DNA of 64,000 bases from positions 3,438,001 to 3,502,000 of the forward strand of contig NC_008576.1 of the NCBI RefSeq assembly GCF_000014865.1, read 5' to 3'. This stretch comes from Magnetococcus marinus MC-1. Its GTDB lineage: Bacteria > Pseudomonadota > Magnetococcia > Magnetococcales > Magnetococcaceae. How positions within the stretch are numbered: position 1 is the first letter of the stretch; each line of letters opens with the position of its first letter. Positions 44,076 through 52,639 of this stretch are shown here, piece by piece. The notes beneath the pieces are model-generated. The model had not been told where the DNA came from and ran no database searches. It worked only from the letters and a program-made list of their open reading frames with translations. The position numbers and the translations under genes were made by a program.

Positions 44076-44842
44076 GCTGATAGACTCCAGCAGCGATCTG
44101 CCCAGCTACACATACGGCACTGGAAATGTGTCGACTCCCGGCTAATCCGGGGTAGTAGCTCATGGGCCTCTGTAGCTTTGATGATCCGCACCGCCCGGTC
44201 GGACATCCTTTGGGCCAGGGAAGCGTCAAATGGGACCAGTTCGTGATGGATTTCGGACGTATCCTTGTTGATGGCGGTGAACAGCGCCGGGTTGGCCGAG
44301 ATGCCCCCTACCTGGGGCTCCATATATGCCTGATAGATGGCGACCTGGGCTGCGTATACCGGCTTGGAGAGGGCCACCCCGCGCTTTACGGTGTCATTCC
44401 AGGATTTATTGTTGAGGGACTTGCACTCCCATAGACAGGGGTAACCCATGCTGATGCTGTTTGGGCCAGATACGATGATCCCATCTACATGGCCCTGAAT
44501 CCGACCGCCAGCAGCTTCGAAGCCGAACTGCTCGCCATTAGGGCGATTACCCTTGGTGGTGAAGAGCTCGAATCCAGCCATGCGCAGCCAGCGAATCGCC
44601 ATATCCTCAAACAGGTGTCCAGCGGCGAAAATGCGCAGGAGCTGCCCATCAAAATCCTTCCCCGTATCCTTGGGAGCATGGGCGTACTCAAACTGCAGCG
44701 CCCGTTCACAAGCCACTCCTAAACGGGATGCGCCCAGGTAGGTGCGAGGCGTCTGTTGGCGGTTTTCCTCTTCCAGAGCGACATCGATCAGGTGATTGAT
44801 GGAAGAGGCGAACTCTCCTCCATTGTGGTTATAATCCAACAT
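44072..44842 (-). CDS. PD-(D/E)XK exonuclease, Cas4/RecB-like
   Basis: The 256-residue protein has the RecB-like core: YLGASRLGVACERALQFEY, GHVDGII (Asp), LWECKSLNNKSW (E-x-K) and QVAIYQAYM. Cys in the N-terminal motif and the C-terminal CRMCSWADRC could bind an Fe-S cluster as in Cas4/AddB. It should trim DNA ends for recombination. ATG 44842 has AAGGGG 7 nt ahead; ATG 44848, overlapping the upstream stop, is possible. Confidence 0.85.
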   Translation of the reverse strand: MLDYNHNGGEFASSINHLIDVALEEENRQQTPRTYLGASRLGVACERALQFEYAHAPKDTGKDFDGQLLRIFAAGHLFEDMAIRWLRMAGFELFTTKGNRPNGEQFGFEAAGGRIQGHVDGIIVSGPNSISMGYPCLWECKSLNNKSWNDTVKRGVALSKPVYAAQVAIYQAYMEPQVGGISANPALFTAINKDTSEIHHELVPFDASLAQRMSDRAVRIIKATEAHELLPRISRESTHFQCRMCSWADRCWSLSA

Positions 44843-44844
44843 GG

Positions 44845-45558
44845 TCATGCCCCTTTCATACCCTGGTGGCATTCACGGAGGATCTCTATGGGATAACTAT
44901 TGACCGACCCCCAGCGCTCATCGGGGACCTGTCCCATACGAATGGCGAGGTTTCGACACATCTCAGATGCCTTTATGCCCAGTTGCTTGGCATAAGCGAG
45001 AGGTGCAGGGATACTCTCTTTGCGGCAATAGGCCAATGCGGTCATATACCCGGTATCGCCGTCCATGTCTGATTGGCGTTGGGCAATGGCATCCAACTGC
45101 TGTTGTTGGTTGTGCTGAAACTGGGCTAGTTGGTTTACCCTCTGTTCCTGTTCCCAGTTGGCCTTGGCCATCAGATAAAGCTGATGGGCCGTGGAGGTGG
45201 GTGCAGTTCGGAAGTAGCGATTGACCAGCTCTCTCTGAACCTTCCAGGCCAGATCGTCGGTGAAGGATTTCACCAACATGAGATAGCCAGACTCGGTCAA
45301 GAGGGTCAGCCCCCGTGTGGGGATCTCAATATCAAAGGAACGAAATTCGTCTTTTTTAGAGAAATCAACAAGGTAGAAGTCTTCTCTGTCTAGGAAGCGT
45401 TCTCGATTTGCGCCGAAGTTTCTGGACGCGGTCCCCACTGGGCGCTGGTGAATCTGATCTACCATAGCTAGGGTGATGACCCGCCTTCCTTGATACTCAA
45501 CGATGGGAAACTCACTATTTCCGATGCTGATCATCGCGTTGTGGTTATGCGTGTTCAT
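44845..45558 (-). CDS. ORF6N-domain phage antirepressor-like protein
   Basis: The 237-residue protein opens with an ORF6N/Rha-type domain (VEYQGRRVITLAMVDQIHQR, FLDREDFYLVDFS, GLTLLTESGYLMLVKSF). A Gln-rich coiled coil (FQHNQQQQLDAIAQRQ) and a C-terminal domain follow. Such proteins act as antirepressors or regulators in phage early operons. ATG 45558 follows GGAGAGC. Confidence 0.8.
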   Translation of the reverse strand: MNTHNHNAMISIGNSEFPIVEYQGRRVITLAMVDQIHQRPVGTASRNFGANRERFLDREDFYLVDFSKKDEFRSFDIEIPTRGLTLLTESGYLMLVKSFTDDLAWKVQRELVNRYFRTAPTSTAHQLYLMAKANWEQEQRVNQLAQFQHNQQQQLDAIAQRQSDMDGDTGYMTALAYCRKESIPAPLAYAKQLGIKASEMCRNLAIRMGQVPDERWGSVNSYPIEILRECHQGMKGA

Positions 45559-45568
45559 TAGGGCTCTC

Positions 45569-45994
45569 CTAAAACGGAATCTCATCCGGCTTGGCGCTGG
45601 CCATGTACTCCTGATAGGCAGTGATAATCACCTCCACCATCGTGAGCACTTCCTCTTTGCTGTACTCCGCCAAAGGGCGTTGCATACCAATGCTGGCCAC
45701 ATACTCCCCAAGAGAGGGGAGTGCGGCGGCCATGGCAGCTTTTTCCAGCTCAGTGGCATCCACCATGTTGTGAACCTCCAAAATCAGATCCTCTGGCACG
45801 GCCCTGACTTTGCGTAACAGCCAGATCAGAACGTGTGAGGAGTGACGTTTTAAATGACGCTGAAAGAGTGACCGCTCCTTACGGTTCAAGGCTGCCAGCC
45901 CAACCCGGCGGGTGCGCAACCCAGGCGGCAACTTGATCCATCCCCAATCCGGGTCGTGCCAAGTGCTCTTCCGGCGTGTCCATGCTGTGGCCAT
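45569..45994 (-). CDS. Phage early protein of unknown function
   Basis: A 141-residue protein. ATG 45994 shares one base with the helicase stop (TGATG). It has a basic N-terminal half (RTRRVGLAALNRKERSLFQR) and an acidic helical C-terminus. No family recognised. Confidence 0.55.
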   Translation of the reverse strand: MATAWTRRKSTWHDPDWGWIKLPPGLRTRRVGLAALNRKERSLFQRHLKRHSSHVLIWLLRKVRAVPEDLILEVHNMVDATELEKAAMAAALPSLGEYVASIGMQRPLAEYSKEEVLTMVEVIITAYQEYMASAKPDEIPF

Positions 45995-47676
45995 CACGCC
46001 ACCTCCGCCAGCGCCTGCCGGTCAGCTTCAAAGATCAAACTGCGAATAGCAGCTTTATTGAAGCGGAAGGTCAGCAGCGCTGATGCGTGGTAACGGGTCA
46101 GCCCCATATCCATACGCATTGCCTGCGGCAGATATTGAAGCTGCTTATCCGTTGGGGGTTGGTTGAGCCAGGATTTGGTTTTATGTGCCGACTCATCGGT
46201 TTCGCTCTCATTGAGCCAGTCATCGGCTGCAGCAAGACAGATGGTACGTTCACCTATGGAGAGCAGCTTAGTCGGCTGGCCCTTGGCTCCACCCACAGCG
46301 TGCCAGTTGCCATTGAGGAAGAAGATCCCACCCCAGGCGTGGAAGCCGTTGGCCACCATGGCGGCGTCATCTCCGAACAGGTCAACCCAGCGGAAACTGG
46401 AGCGTTTGAGCAGGTCCACCTCGGACATGATGAAGTCGGTGATGGATTCCGGCCCTTCTCCAGTAACTTCCGATTCCCACACATACCCACAAAGAGAGCA
46501 CTCCCTGACTGCCAAAGGCACGATGGCCTGGCACTCGGGGCACTCCTTGGTGGGAGCCGCTCCCAGGATCTCCTTTCCATCCAGGTTAACGTCCTGCTCC
46601 AAGGAGCCGTGGAGGATGGATGAAGTGCCGAAATCCAGAACAATACAGTCGGTCTTAACCAGCCCAGGAAACAGGGCAGGATCTACGGTGCGCAGCCCGC
46701 GTCCCACCATCTGGATCATGGTGGATTTGTACGAACTTGGCCGAAGTAGAACTACACAGGATGTAGGTGGATGATCGTAGCCCTCAGTCAACACAGCCAC
46801 GTTGACCACTACCATGGCTGAGCCCTTTTCAAACCGAGCCAAGGCAGCTTTGCGCTCTCCTGTGGAGAGTTCTCCATGGACCATCACCGCTTCCACATCC
46901 GCATTGTTGAAAGCATCTGTAACGTTCTGGGCATGATCCACGGTGGAGCAGAAGACGATGGTCTTTCTGGTGCCCGCTTTCTCTTTCCAATGTTTGATGA
47001 CAGCCTCGGTGACCGGGGCTTTGTTCATGATCTGGGACACCTCGGCCATATCAAAGTCGTCTGCTGTCTTCCGTACGCTTTTCAACGCATCCTGAGTGCC
47101 TACATCAACAACGAATGTACGGGGTTTAACCAGATGGCCAGACTGGATCAATTCGCCAAGCCGCACTTGGTCCGCGACATTGCTGAAGATGGGGCGTAGC
47201 GCCTTTTTATCACCACGATTGGGGGTGGCAGTTAGACCGTAAATGCAGCAATCCGGATTACGATCCAGAGCGGTATCAATGATGCGCCGGTAGCTGTTGG
47301 CGGCGGCGTGGTGCGCCTCGTCAATGACCAACAAGCCAAGCTCAGGCATGGCATCCAGATTCTTCTGCCGCGCAAGAGTGGGCACCATGGCAAAGGTGGC
47401 GCGACCGCGCCACGATTTGCCACGGGCATCTACCACAGAGGTAGAGAGCCCAGGATTAACCTTGGTGAACTTCATCACATTCTGTCGGGTTAGCTCATCC
47501 CGATGCGCAAGAACACATGCCTTCTCCCCAGAGTCGGATATCATGTTGCCCACTACAGCGGAGAGCATTACCGTCTTGCCTGCGCCGGTAGGAGCAACCC
47601 CCAGAGTGTTCCCATGTTCGTGGAGAGCGGCCACTGACCGCTCCACGAACTGTTTCTGCCTTGGTCGTAAACGCAT
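45994..47676 (-). CDS. DEAD/DEAH-box helicase
   Basis: The 560-residue SF2 protein has Q-like RPRQKQFVERSV, Walker A APTGAGKTVM, DEAH (VIDEAHHAAA), LTATPNRGDK, and motif VI QMVGRGLRT. A four-Cys zinc ribbon (CPECQAIVPLAVRECSLCGY) and a C-terminal extension follow. It resembles the helicases of phage recombination modules. Confidence 0.92.
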   Translation of the reverse strand: MRLRPRQKQFVERSVAALHEHGNTLGVAPTGAGKTVMLSAVVGNMISDSGEKACVLAHRDELTRQNVMKFTKVNPGLSTSVVDARGKSWRGRATFAMVPTLARQKNLDAMPELGLLVIDEAHHAAANSYRRIIDTALDRNPDCCIYGLTATPNRGDKKALRPIFSNVADQVRLGELIQSGHLVKPRTFVVDVGTQDALKSVRKTADDFDMAEVSQIMNKAPVTEAVIKHWKEKAGTRKTIVFCSTVDHAQNVTDAFNNADVEAVMVHGELSTGERKAALARFEKGSAMVVVNVAVLTEGYDHPPTSCVVLLRPSSYKSTMIQMVGRGLRTVDPALFPGLVKTDCIVLDFGTSSILHGSLEQDVNLDGKEILGAAPTKECPECQAIVPLAVRECSLCGYVWESEVTGEGPESITDFIMSEVDLLKRSSFRWVDLFGDDAAMVANGFHAWGGIFFLNGNWHAVGGAKGQPTKLLSIGERTICLAAADDWLNESETDESAHKTKSWLNQPPTDKQLQYLPQAMRMDMGLTRYHASALLTFRFNKAAIRSLIFEADRQALAEVA

Positions 47677-47687
47677 GGTTTACCCCC

Positions 47688-48329
47688 TTACTGCGCCCAA
47701 CTGGGCGTTTGGGTAGGGGGTGTGGAAGTAGCCTGCTGCTGTGGCTGTTGAGGTGCTTGTTGTTGAGCAGGTTGTTGCCACCCCTGGTTAGCTGGGGGTG
47801 CTGCTGGTGCTGGAGTACCACCACCACTGTAGCCCTGATACTCCTTTTGGTCCGGGGTGATGGCGAACTTGATGGTGTTCTTATCCGAATCGTCCCTCTG
47901 ATCCTTTTCCACATCGATTTTGGCCAAGAACTCAAGCCCATCCAGGTCAGCCAGTCCATTAATGCGCCGGGCCTGTTGGGCTTGAGGGGTGTTGTCCTTA
48001 TCCTTGAGGCCACGGGAAGAGTTGAGGATCGCGCGAATAAAAGAGCGCCCCATATTGCCCCATTCCGGGCCCTTCTGACTGAATAAGCCGATGTTACTCC
48101 ACACCTTCCGTTTGGCGTATTTGCCCTCAGTGATGACATATTCTACCTTGAGGAAAACAGCCCCAGTGTCGGCATTACGCGTAGCATACCCACCTGTCCA
48201 ACCCCGGTTGGGGTCATCATAACCGCCTGGCTTGATGGTCATGCGCACCGGCGCAATGGTCCCTTTGGGAATCAGGTCAAAACTTTGCTGACTCTCAGCG
48301 TTGTTGAAATCGTTCCAGTTGTTATCCAT
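47688..48329 (-). CDS. Phage single-strand DNA-binding-type protein
   Basis: The 213-residue protein has an OB-like region (VFLKVEYVITEGKYAKRKVW, SRGLKDKDNTPQAQQARRIN) and a long Gln/Pro/Ala-rich tail (QQPAQQQAPQQPQQQAT), the layout of SSB-like phage proteins. It is encoded right after the Sak4-like ATPase, its usual partner. ATG 48329 is preferred; ATG 48338 overlapping the upstream stop is possible. Confidence 0.7.
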   Translation of the reverse strand: MDNNWNDFNNAESQQSFDLIPKGTIAPVRMTIKPGGYDDPNRGWTGGYATRNADTGAVFLKVEYVITEGKYAKRKVWSNIGLFSQKGPEWGNMGRSFIRAILNSSRGLKDKDNTPQAQQARRINGLADLDGLEFLAKIDVEKDQRDDSDKNTIKFAITPDQKEYQGYSGGGTPAPAAPPANQGWQQPAQQQAPQQPQQQATSTPPTQTPSWAQ

Positions 48330-48334
48330 GATGG

Positions 48335-49237
48335 TCATGCTCCTGTGTTCATTGCCATGTCGACGGGGGCGCCGGTGGCGGGGGCGGCTTCGGTCACTTT
48401 CTCAGGGCGTTCGAAGCTAAGCCTTTCCGCTGCCGGTTTGCCGGGTTGATGTATTTTCTCCATGAGGCGACCCAGATGGGGCTCCTCCACCATGGTGAGG
48501 CGACCACTTCTGTCTTTAGCCGGGTATCCCCATGGATTGAGTGTCTGGCAGATGAAGGCTCGATAAGACGGACCCTCCTCGGGTTTGACCTCCACCATGC
48601 TGATCACCTGATCTACAATACCGGGCAGTTCCAGACCGGTTTTTGATCCTTCAATCTGCGGGGTGTAGTAACGCCGATTGAAGTCGTCGGTCTTCTCATC
48701 AAGGATGCCGACGAACCAGACGTTCTTGCCCCGGGTATGCTGGAGGTGGGTGATCCAGGCGATCATCTCCTGGCCGTGCAGCCCGTAAGCGCCCCGCAAA
48801 TCTGGTTTTCCGGTTTTCTCCGAGAACGCCTGGGGCTGTCCCTTGCACCATTGGAAGCAGAGCCGCCCAGCCACGGTGATGCTGTCCACGAAAATGCTCT
48901 GGTACTTGGCCATGACCCCGGGGTCGCCATACTTCTGTAAAACAGCGTTGTAGTGCGCCTGACTGTAGTGCTGATCATCCCTCAGCGCAGGGTTGGGGCC
49001 GCCAATGAACACTGCAAAGTTGCGGCACTCGTCCCAGGTGCGTGGGCGGATGGTATCCCCGGGCCACCCCTCCACGGCCAGGTCTCCGGCCTCCAGGTCG
49101 AAGAACAGGGTGGAATTAGGGTCGACGGACCACAGCAGCGATGTCTTGCCGATGCCGCTGGGGCCCAGAATTACCCCCTTGATGCCCCGTTGCTCCGCCA
49201 TGCGCTGGTCGGCGCTAATGATGGGGAGGCCGCTCAT
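48335..49237 (-). CDS. Sak4-like RecA-fold ATPase (AAA_24)
   Basis: The 300-residue protein has Walker A GPSGIGKTSLLWSV near residue 25, FFDLEAGD, and Walker B SIFVDSITVAG near 115. It is a single-domain RecA/Rad51-like phage annealase, with the usual neighbours SSB and nuclease. It should promote strand annealing in phage recombination. The start overlaps the upstream stop (ATGA). Confidence 0.82.
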   Translation of the reverse strand: MSGLPIISADQRMAEQRGIKGVILGPSGIGKTSLLWSVDPNSTLFFDLEAGDLAVEGWPGDTIRPRTWDECRNFAVFIGGPNPALRDDQHYSQAHYNAVLQKYGDPGVMAKYQSIFVDSITVAGRLCFQWCKGQPQAFSEKTGKPDLRGAYGLHGQEMIAWITHLQHTRGKNVWFVGILDEKTDDFNRRYYTPQIEGSKTGLELPGIVDQVISMVEVKPEEGPSYRAFICQTLNPWGYPAKDRSGRLTMVEEPHLGRLMEKIHQPGKPAAERLSFERPEKVTEAAPATGAPVDMAMNTGA

Positions 49238-49728
49238 GCCGCGATCTCCTGCTCATCCTTCACCGACAGTTTGAAGGTGGGCTTGCCAGCCTTGACGGTG
49301 CGTGCCCCTTCAAAAGCACTCCGGATCTGGGAGGGCCAAGCCTTGAACTTGGATTCCGGCACTTTGTAGTCAACATCCATATACTCGTTGGGGTCTTCAC
49401 CGGCTTTGCGGATCCGGTCGAACAGATCCGAGAGTCGCTTTTGATCCCAATGCGGGCGCTTTGGAAGCTCTGCCGTTACCTGCACATCGCCGTCGATAAA
49501 GCGCACCGTGCCAAAGTCCTTACCAGCCTCTTTGCGCAGAAGATCAGCTTTATCTGCGTAACGACGTGAGATGACGCCTTCTAGAAACTCCTTGGTCAAC
49601 TTGGCCGACTCCACAGCTTTTGCCGCCTGTTGTTGCAGATTGGCCAACTGTTCAGGAGAGAGTTCTGCCAGTTCGCCTATGGGCATGCTGCGTAACTCAC
49701 TCAAAGTGGGATTCATCTCTGTTTTCAT
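49234..49728 (-). CDS. Putative separate product from an internal start
   Basis: Within the next gene an ATG at 49728 has AAGGAG 9 nt upstream, at the end of a Lys/Glu-rich linker. The 164-residue product (ELRSMPIGELAELSPEQLAN..., GKDFGTVRFIDGDVQVTAEL) looks like a stand-alone phage protein. Whether it is made separately is inferred from the ribosome site and domain break. Confidence 0.5.
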   Translation of the reverse strand: MKTEMNPTLSELRSMPIGELAELSPEQLANLQQQAAKAVESAKLTKEFLEGVISRRYADKADLLRKEAGKDFGTVRFIDGDVQVTAELPKRPHWDQKRLSDLFDRIRKAGEDPNEYMDVDYKVPESKFKAWPSQIRSAFEGARTVKAGKPTFKLSVKDEQEIAA

Positions 49729-50076
49729 GACTGTTTTCTCCTTCTTTTCTTCTTTGGGTTCGGGCTTCCACCGTGGAAGCACCATGTGCTGTAAAAAGTG
49801 AACTTCAACTCTGTTCAGCGCCTGTTCTGGATCGAGCTCCACCACCTCGCAGATGAACCTGAAACTGCCAGGATGCCTCGATCGACTTCTAAACCACCTG
49901 CACAGATGGATGACATCCTGTCGAAACAGCTGCTCATTCCAGTGCTTGGGGTTGTGCTCAACCTTCTTCAGAAGCCTCTTTGCGTCTCTAAGGGCCATGG
50001 CTAGTACGGCACGCCAGAGGTCAGTTTCACCTGACGGGATGGTTTGCTGATGGGTGATCGCGACAATGGTCATCAT
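49234..50076 (-). CDS. Two-domain phage early protein
   Basis: A 280-residue protein. The N-terminal 100 residues (LWRAVLAMALRDAKRLLKKV, FRFICEVVELDPEQALNRV) resemble small phage proteins that are usually encoded alone. The C-terminal 165 residues form a second domain after a charged linker. It overlaps its upstream neighbour (ATGATGA) and the downstream ATPase. It could be a fusion or two products from one frame. Confidence 0.6.
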   Translation of the reverse strand: MMTIVAITHQQTIPSGETDLWRAVLAMALRDAKRLLKKVEHNPKHWNEQLFRQDVIHLCRWFRSRSRHPGSFRFICEVVELDPEQALNRVEVHFLQHMVLPRWKPEPKEEKKEKTVMKTEMNPTLSELRSMPIGELAELSPEQLANLQQQAAKAVESAKLTKEFLEGVISRRYADKADLLRKEAGKDFGTVRFIDGDVQVTAELPKRPHWDQKRLSDLFDRIRKAGEDPNEYMDVDYKVPESKFKAWPSQIRSAFEGARTVKAGKPTFKLSVKDEQEIAA

Positions 50077-50312
50077 GCACTTGCGCCAAACGCCGAGCTG
50101 TGGCCTTGAACATTGACCGCACGGGACTGTATGAACTGCTCAACGTCCTGCAGGCGGTACATAATCTTGCGACCGATACGAACATATGAGAGAGGGTAGC
50201 GTTTGGAGACGCGCCAGTTGGAAAGTGTGGTCACCTCAATACCCAGCATCGAGGCAGCCTGTTTGGGTGAGATCAATTGAATGGGCTGGTTTTGGTTACA
50301 GGGTATGTACAT
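50073..50312 (-). CDS. Excisionase/AlpA-like helix-turn-helix protein
   Basis: A 79-residue protein with a MerR-type HTH (SPKQAASMLGIEVTTLSNWR) and YVRIGRKIMYRLQDVEQFI, the signature of the excisionase family. It is the first gene of the long - strand early operon and directly follows the 50313-50742 repeat region, so it may control the operon or prophage excision. Confidence 0.8.
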   Translation of the reverse strand: MYIPCNQNQPIQLISPKQAASMLGIEVTTLSNWRVSKRYPLSYVRIGRKIMYRLQDVEQFIQSRAVNVQGHSSAFGASA

Positions 50313-50400
50313 TTGTATTCCTCCAGTGCTTGTTCATTGCTGTTGGAGAGAACCTTACACCACCTTTTCGTGAAAAGATAACGGACACTCGCGAGAGTCC

Positions 50401-50663
50401 GGTCTCTCACTTTTTTAGTGAGAGACCGCGAAATACACATACCTCTTCATATTGTTTTTATGCATATTTTTTAATACGCGCTTTCACAACTTCACGAAAA
50501 AGTTACAGTTCGCGGTCTCTCAAACGCCTTCTGAGAGACCGCAGAGAGGGTGAGAGACCGCGGACAAAAAACCACTTCTTTATATTTTCTAGTATTTACA
50601 AATTTGGACTATCTCAACTCGGCTGATTTTCGCGGACACACCCCAAAAATCTGAGAGACCGCG
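50401..50663. repeat. TGAGAGACCGCG repeat array
   Basis: Direct copies at 50419-50430, 50532-50543 (last base A), 50551-50562 and 50652-50663; inverted copies at 50401-50409 (partial) and 50511-50522. The first two form an 11-bp inverted repeat around TTTTT (50401-50427), and 50512-50542 form another with a 9-nt loop. They fill the 430-bp non-coding gap upstream of the early operon. Likely operators or iterons. Confidence 0.7.
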
Positions 50664-50678
50664 ACAGGCACAAGACGC

Positions 50679-50710
50679 AAAAAAGCTCCTGGCAGTCTAC
50701 CAGGAGCTTT
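50679..50710 (-). terminator. Rho-independent terminator, - strand
   Basis: On the - strand AAAGCTCCTGG, 7-nt loop, CCAGGAGCTTT is a perfect 11-bp stem running into TTTTTT. It lies 33 nt after the end of the gene at 50743 and isolates it from the early operon. Confidence 0.85.
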
Positions 50711-50742
50711 CAATACAGCATCTTAGATCCTCTATACGCGCT

Positions 50743-51462
50743 TCAGATAGCAACCCCCTCAGGGGCAACATCGCTTAGCCAGCGCCTCAGTGTTCGATCC
50801 GAGTAACCGACCCCCTCACACGCCACGGCCTTCACACCATCATTTCGGTAGATCTCATGGGAAGGTTTCTGCGGGTTTTCACGCCAAATGTAGGCCGCCA
50901 AGGCACGGATGCGTTCTCTATGACGCGTTGATTGCCCATGCCGCCCAGAAAACGGATCCTTTGCCTCCTGAGGATGGCTTGGTAAAGAGGGCTCATCATT
51001 CACTTCCTGGGGAATGCCTTCTGATACCTGTTCCTGCATGTAAACCGCCTCAAAACGATGCACTGCAACACCAGAAAGCTTTATATCATCTCTGTTAACA
51101 GGAAAAGGGGTGTCTACCTCACACTCCATCCCTGGCACAGAGAAGTGCTTAATCCTGCGTGAATAACCATCATCTGTATCTGGCAGATAGGTCACTCCAG
51201 CCTCTCCATAGGACCAAATGATACCAATATCTCTGGGCAATAGAGGCAGCAAGCCAGATACAAAGCGTGTTTCTATGGGATATGAAAATCGTTCACCATT
51301 GGCACCCTCTTCCGAATCCATGATGTCCACATGGCAATAGGGCACCCAAAATGACAGTTCAAGGATCCCTTCCATACCATAAGAAAGCAGATCGTTTTCC
51401 GAACAGTCCCATCTTTCTACCACTTCCTTGATGGTATAATACTGTTTGGGAGGCAGAGCCAT
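50743..51462 (-). CDS. Phage regulator-type protein with HTH ends
   Basis: A protein of about 239 residues facing away from the repressor gene. The N-terminus (YYTIKEVVERWDCSENDLLSY) is MerR-like, and the C-terminus (GVGYSDRTLRRWLSDVAPEG) looks like a second DNA-binding helix pair. The middle is not recognised. It has its own terminator, and by position (next to CI, upstream of early genes) it may be a Cro-like or early regulator. The ATG at 51462 is uncertain. Confidence 0.6.
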   Translation of the reverse strand: MALPPKQYYTIKEVVERWDCSENDLLSYGMEGILELSFWVPYCHVDIMDSEEGANGERFSYPIETRFVSGLLPLLPRDIGIIWSYGEAGVTYLPDTDDGYSRRIKHFSVPGMECEVDTPFPVNRDDIKLSGVAVHRFEAVYMQEQVSEGIPQEVNDEPSLPSHPQEAKDPFSGRHGQSTRHRERIRALAAYIWRENPQKPSHEIYRNDGVKAVACEGVGYSDRTLRRWLSDVAPEGVAI

Positions 51463-51544
51463 CCAGACCACCCGTCCTTTCTAATTTGTTTATTTTCCAA
51501 TCGTACAGCAGATGGCCTTCAAGCTATCACCATCGATAAATAGT

Positions 51545-51567
51545 TGTCAAATACGTTTCACTTTGAC
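51545..51567. promoter_or_regulatory. Candidate repressor operator
   Basis: GTCAAA (51546-51551) and TTTGAC (51562-51567) form an inverted repeat with a 10-nt spacer, in the 136-nt divergent gap before the repressor ATG. The half-site matches the parDE palindrome (TGTCAAA-C-TTTGACA). Confidence 0.4.
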
Positions 51568-51598
51568 TCATCCTCAAAACTCTGGCACACTGCTGCTC

Positions 51599-52306
51599 AT
51601 GGATACCTTAGGACACAGACTGAAAGATGCTCGGCTCGCGTTAGGCCTGTCCCAGAAAAAACTGGCGGATAAGGCAGGCGTGAGCCAGGGCCTCATTCAT
51701 AAACTTGAGACCGGCTTCTATGAAGGCACCGGCCAGATTGTGCCTATTGCCGGGGCTCTTGATGTGCGCCCTGAGTGGCTTCACAGCGGCGAGCAACCCC
51801 GTCGTTGGGGCAACCCCCAATATAAAGATCTCAGGGAAAACAGTAGCCACTCAAGCGCAGATGGCAGCGCGCCCTCAGGACACACCACATCCGAGGGGTA
51901 TGCCCTCATCCCGATCTACTCCGTGCATGCCAGTGCAGGACTGGGCGAAGAGGTGATTCAGGAAGATGTACTGGACCACCTGGCGTTCCAAACCTCCTGG
52001 TTAAGCCAGAAGGGGCTTGATCCCTGTAAGCTGGGTGTTATCCAAACCCAAGGAGATAGCATGTACCCCACCTTTGATGATGGGGATGTGCTTCTACTGG
52101 ATATGGGACAGCGTGAGGTGGTAGATGGCAAGGTATTCGTCCTACGCTCTGAAGAGTATCTGTACGTCAAACGCCTTCAAATCCTACCAGGACGCATTCT
52201 GATCGTTAGTGACAACCCCAAATACCAATCCGTCCAGGTTACCCGTGAAGAGCGGGAACTTTGGAAGATTGTCGGCAGAGTCGTTTGGGTCGGGCGGGAA
52301 ATCTGA
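51599..52306 (+). CDS. CI-like phage repressor, LexA/S24 type
   Basis: The 235-residue protein has an N-terminal XRE HTH (LGLSQKKLADKAGVSQGLIH), a hinge with SVHASAGLGEE (Ala-Gly cleavage site), and a C-terminal S24 domain with Ser in TQGDSMYPTF and Lys in EYLYVKRLQ. It should hold lysogeny and self-cleave on RecA activation. ATG 51599 is chosen by homology; the longer frame to 51512 adds a non-conserved leader. Confidence 0.92.
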   Translation: MDTLGHRLKDARLALGLSQKKLADKAGVSQGLIHKLETGFYEGTGQIVPIAGALDVRPEWLHSGEQPRRWGNPQYKDLRENSSHSSADGSAPSGHTTSEGYALIPIYSVHASAGLGEEVIQEDVLDHLAFQTSWLSQKGLDPCKLGVIQTQGDSMYPTFDDGDVLLLDMGQREVVDGKVFVLRSEEYLYVKRLQILPGRILIVSDNPKYQSVQVTREERELWKIVGRVVWVGREI

Positions 52307-52438
52307 TTTTAAGAAACCTCATTCCACTTTGTTTCACCTCCACAACATCCCTTCTCATTCACCTCTCGCAGGTGTTTGTTTTCCGTTTTATTCCCGTGAT
52401 AGCCTCAGCTTACGAACTCAATACTGGGGTATTCATAT

Positions 52439-52639
52439 ATGCGTACAGATTGCCACACATCTCACCCTGATAATTCGCTTCTATATGTTGCGGAGCTGCT
52501 GGCTGCTGGCATCATCCGACACTATCAAGCAACCCGAGCAGACATCAGAAACAGAGAGCGTTTTAGACTGGATAAGCAGGGCCAACAGAGCGTTCATGAA
52601 GAGAACAAAAACTCTGGGAAAGCAGGAGGCTGTTCATGA
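52439..52639 (+). CDS. Small protein upstream of DUF2924 gene
   Basis: A 66-residue protein whose stop overlaps the DUF2924 ATG (ATGA). It is charged and helical (LLYVAELLAAGIIRHYQATR). Probably the first gene of the integration cassette. Function unknown. The 130 nt before it (52307-52438) show no other gene. Confidence 0.5.
   Translation: MRTDCHTSHPDNSLLYVAELLAAGIIRHYQATRADIRNRERFRLDKQGQQSVHEENKNSGKAGGCS

Noticed and set aside
50313-50742. CRISPR array
   Set aside because: The TGAGAGACCGCG copies are short, lie in both orientations and have irregular spacing, with no cas genes. They fit operators or iterons.
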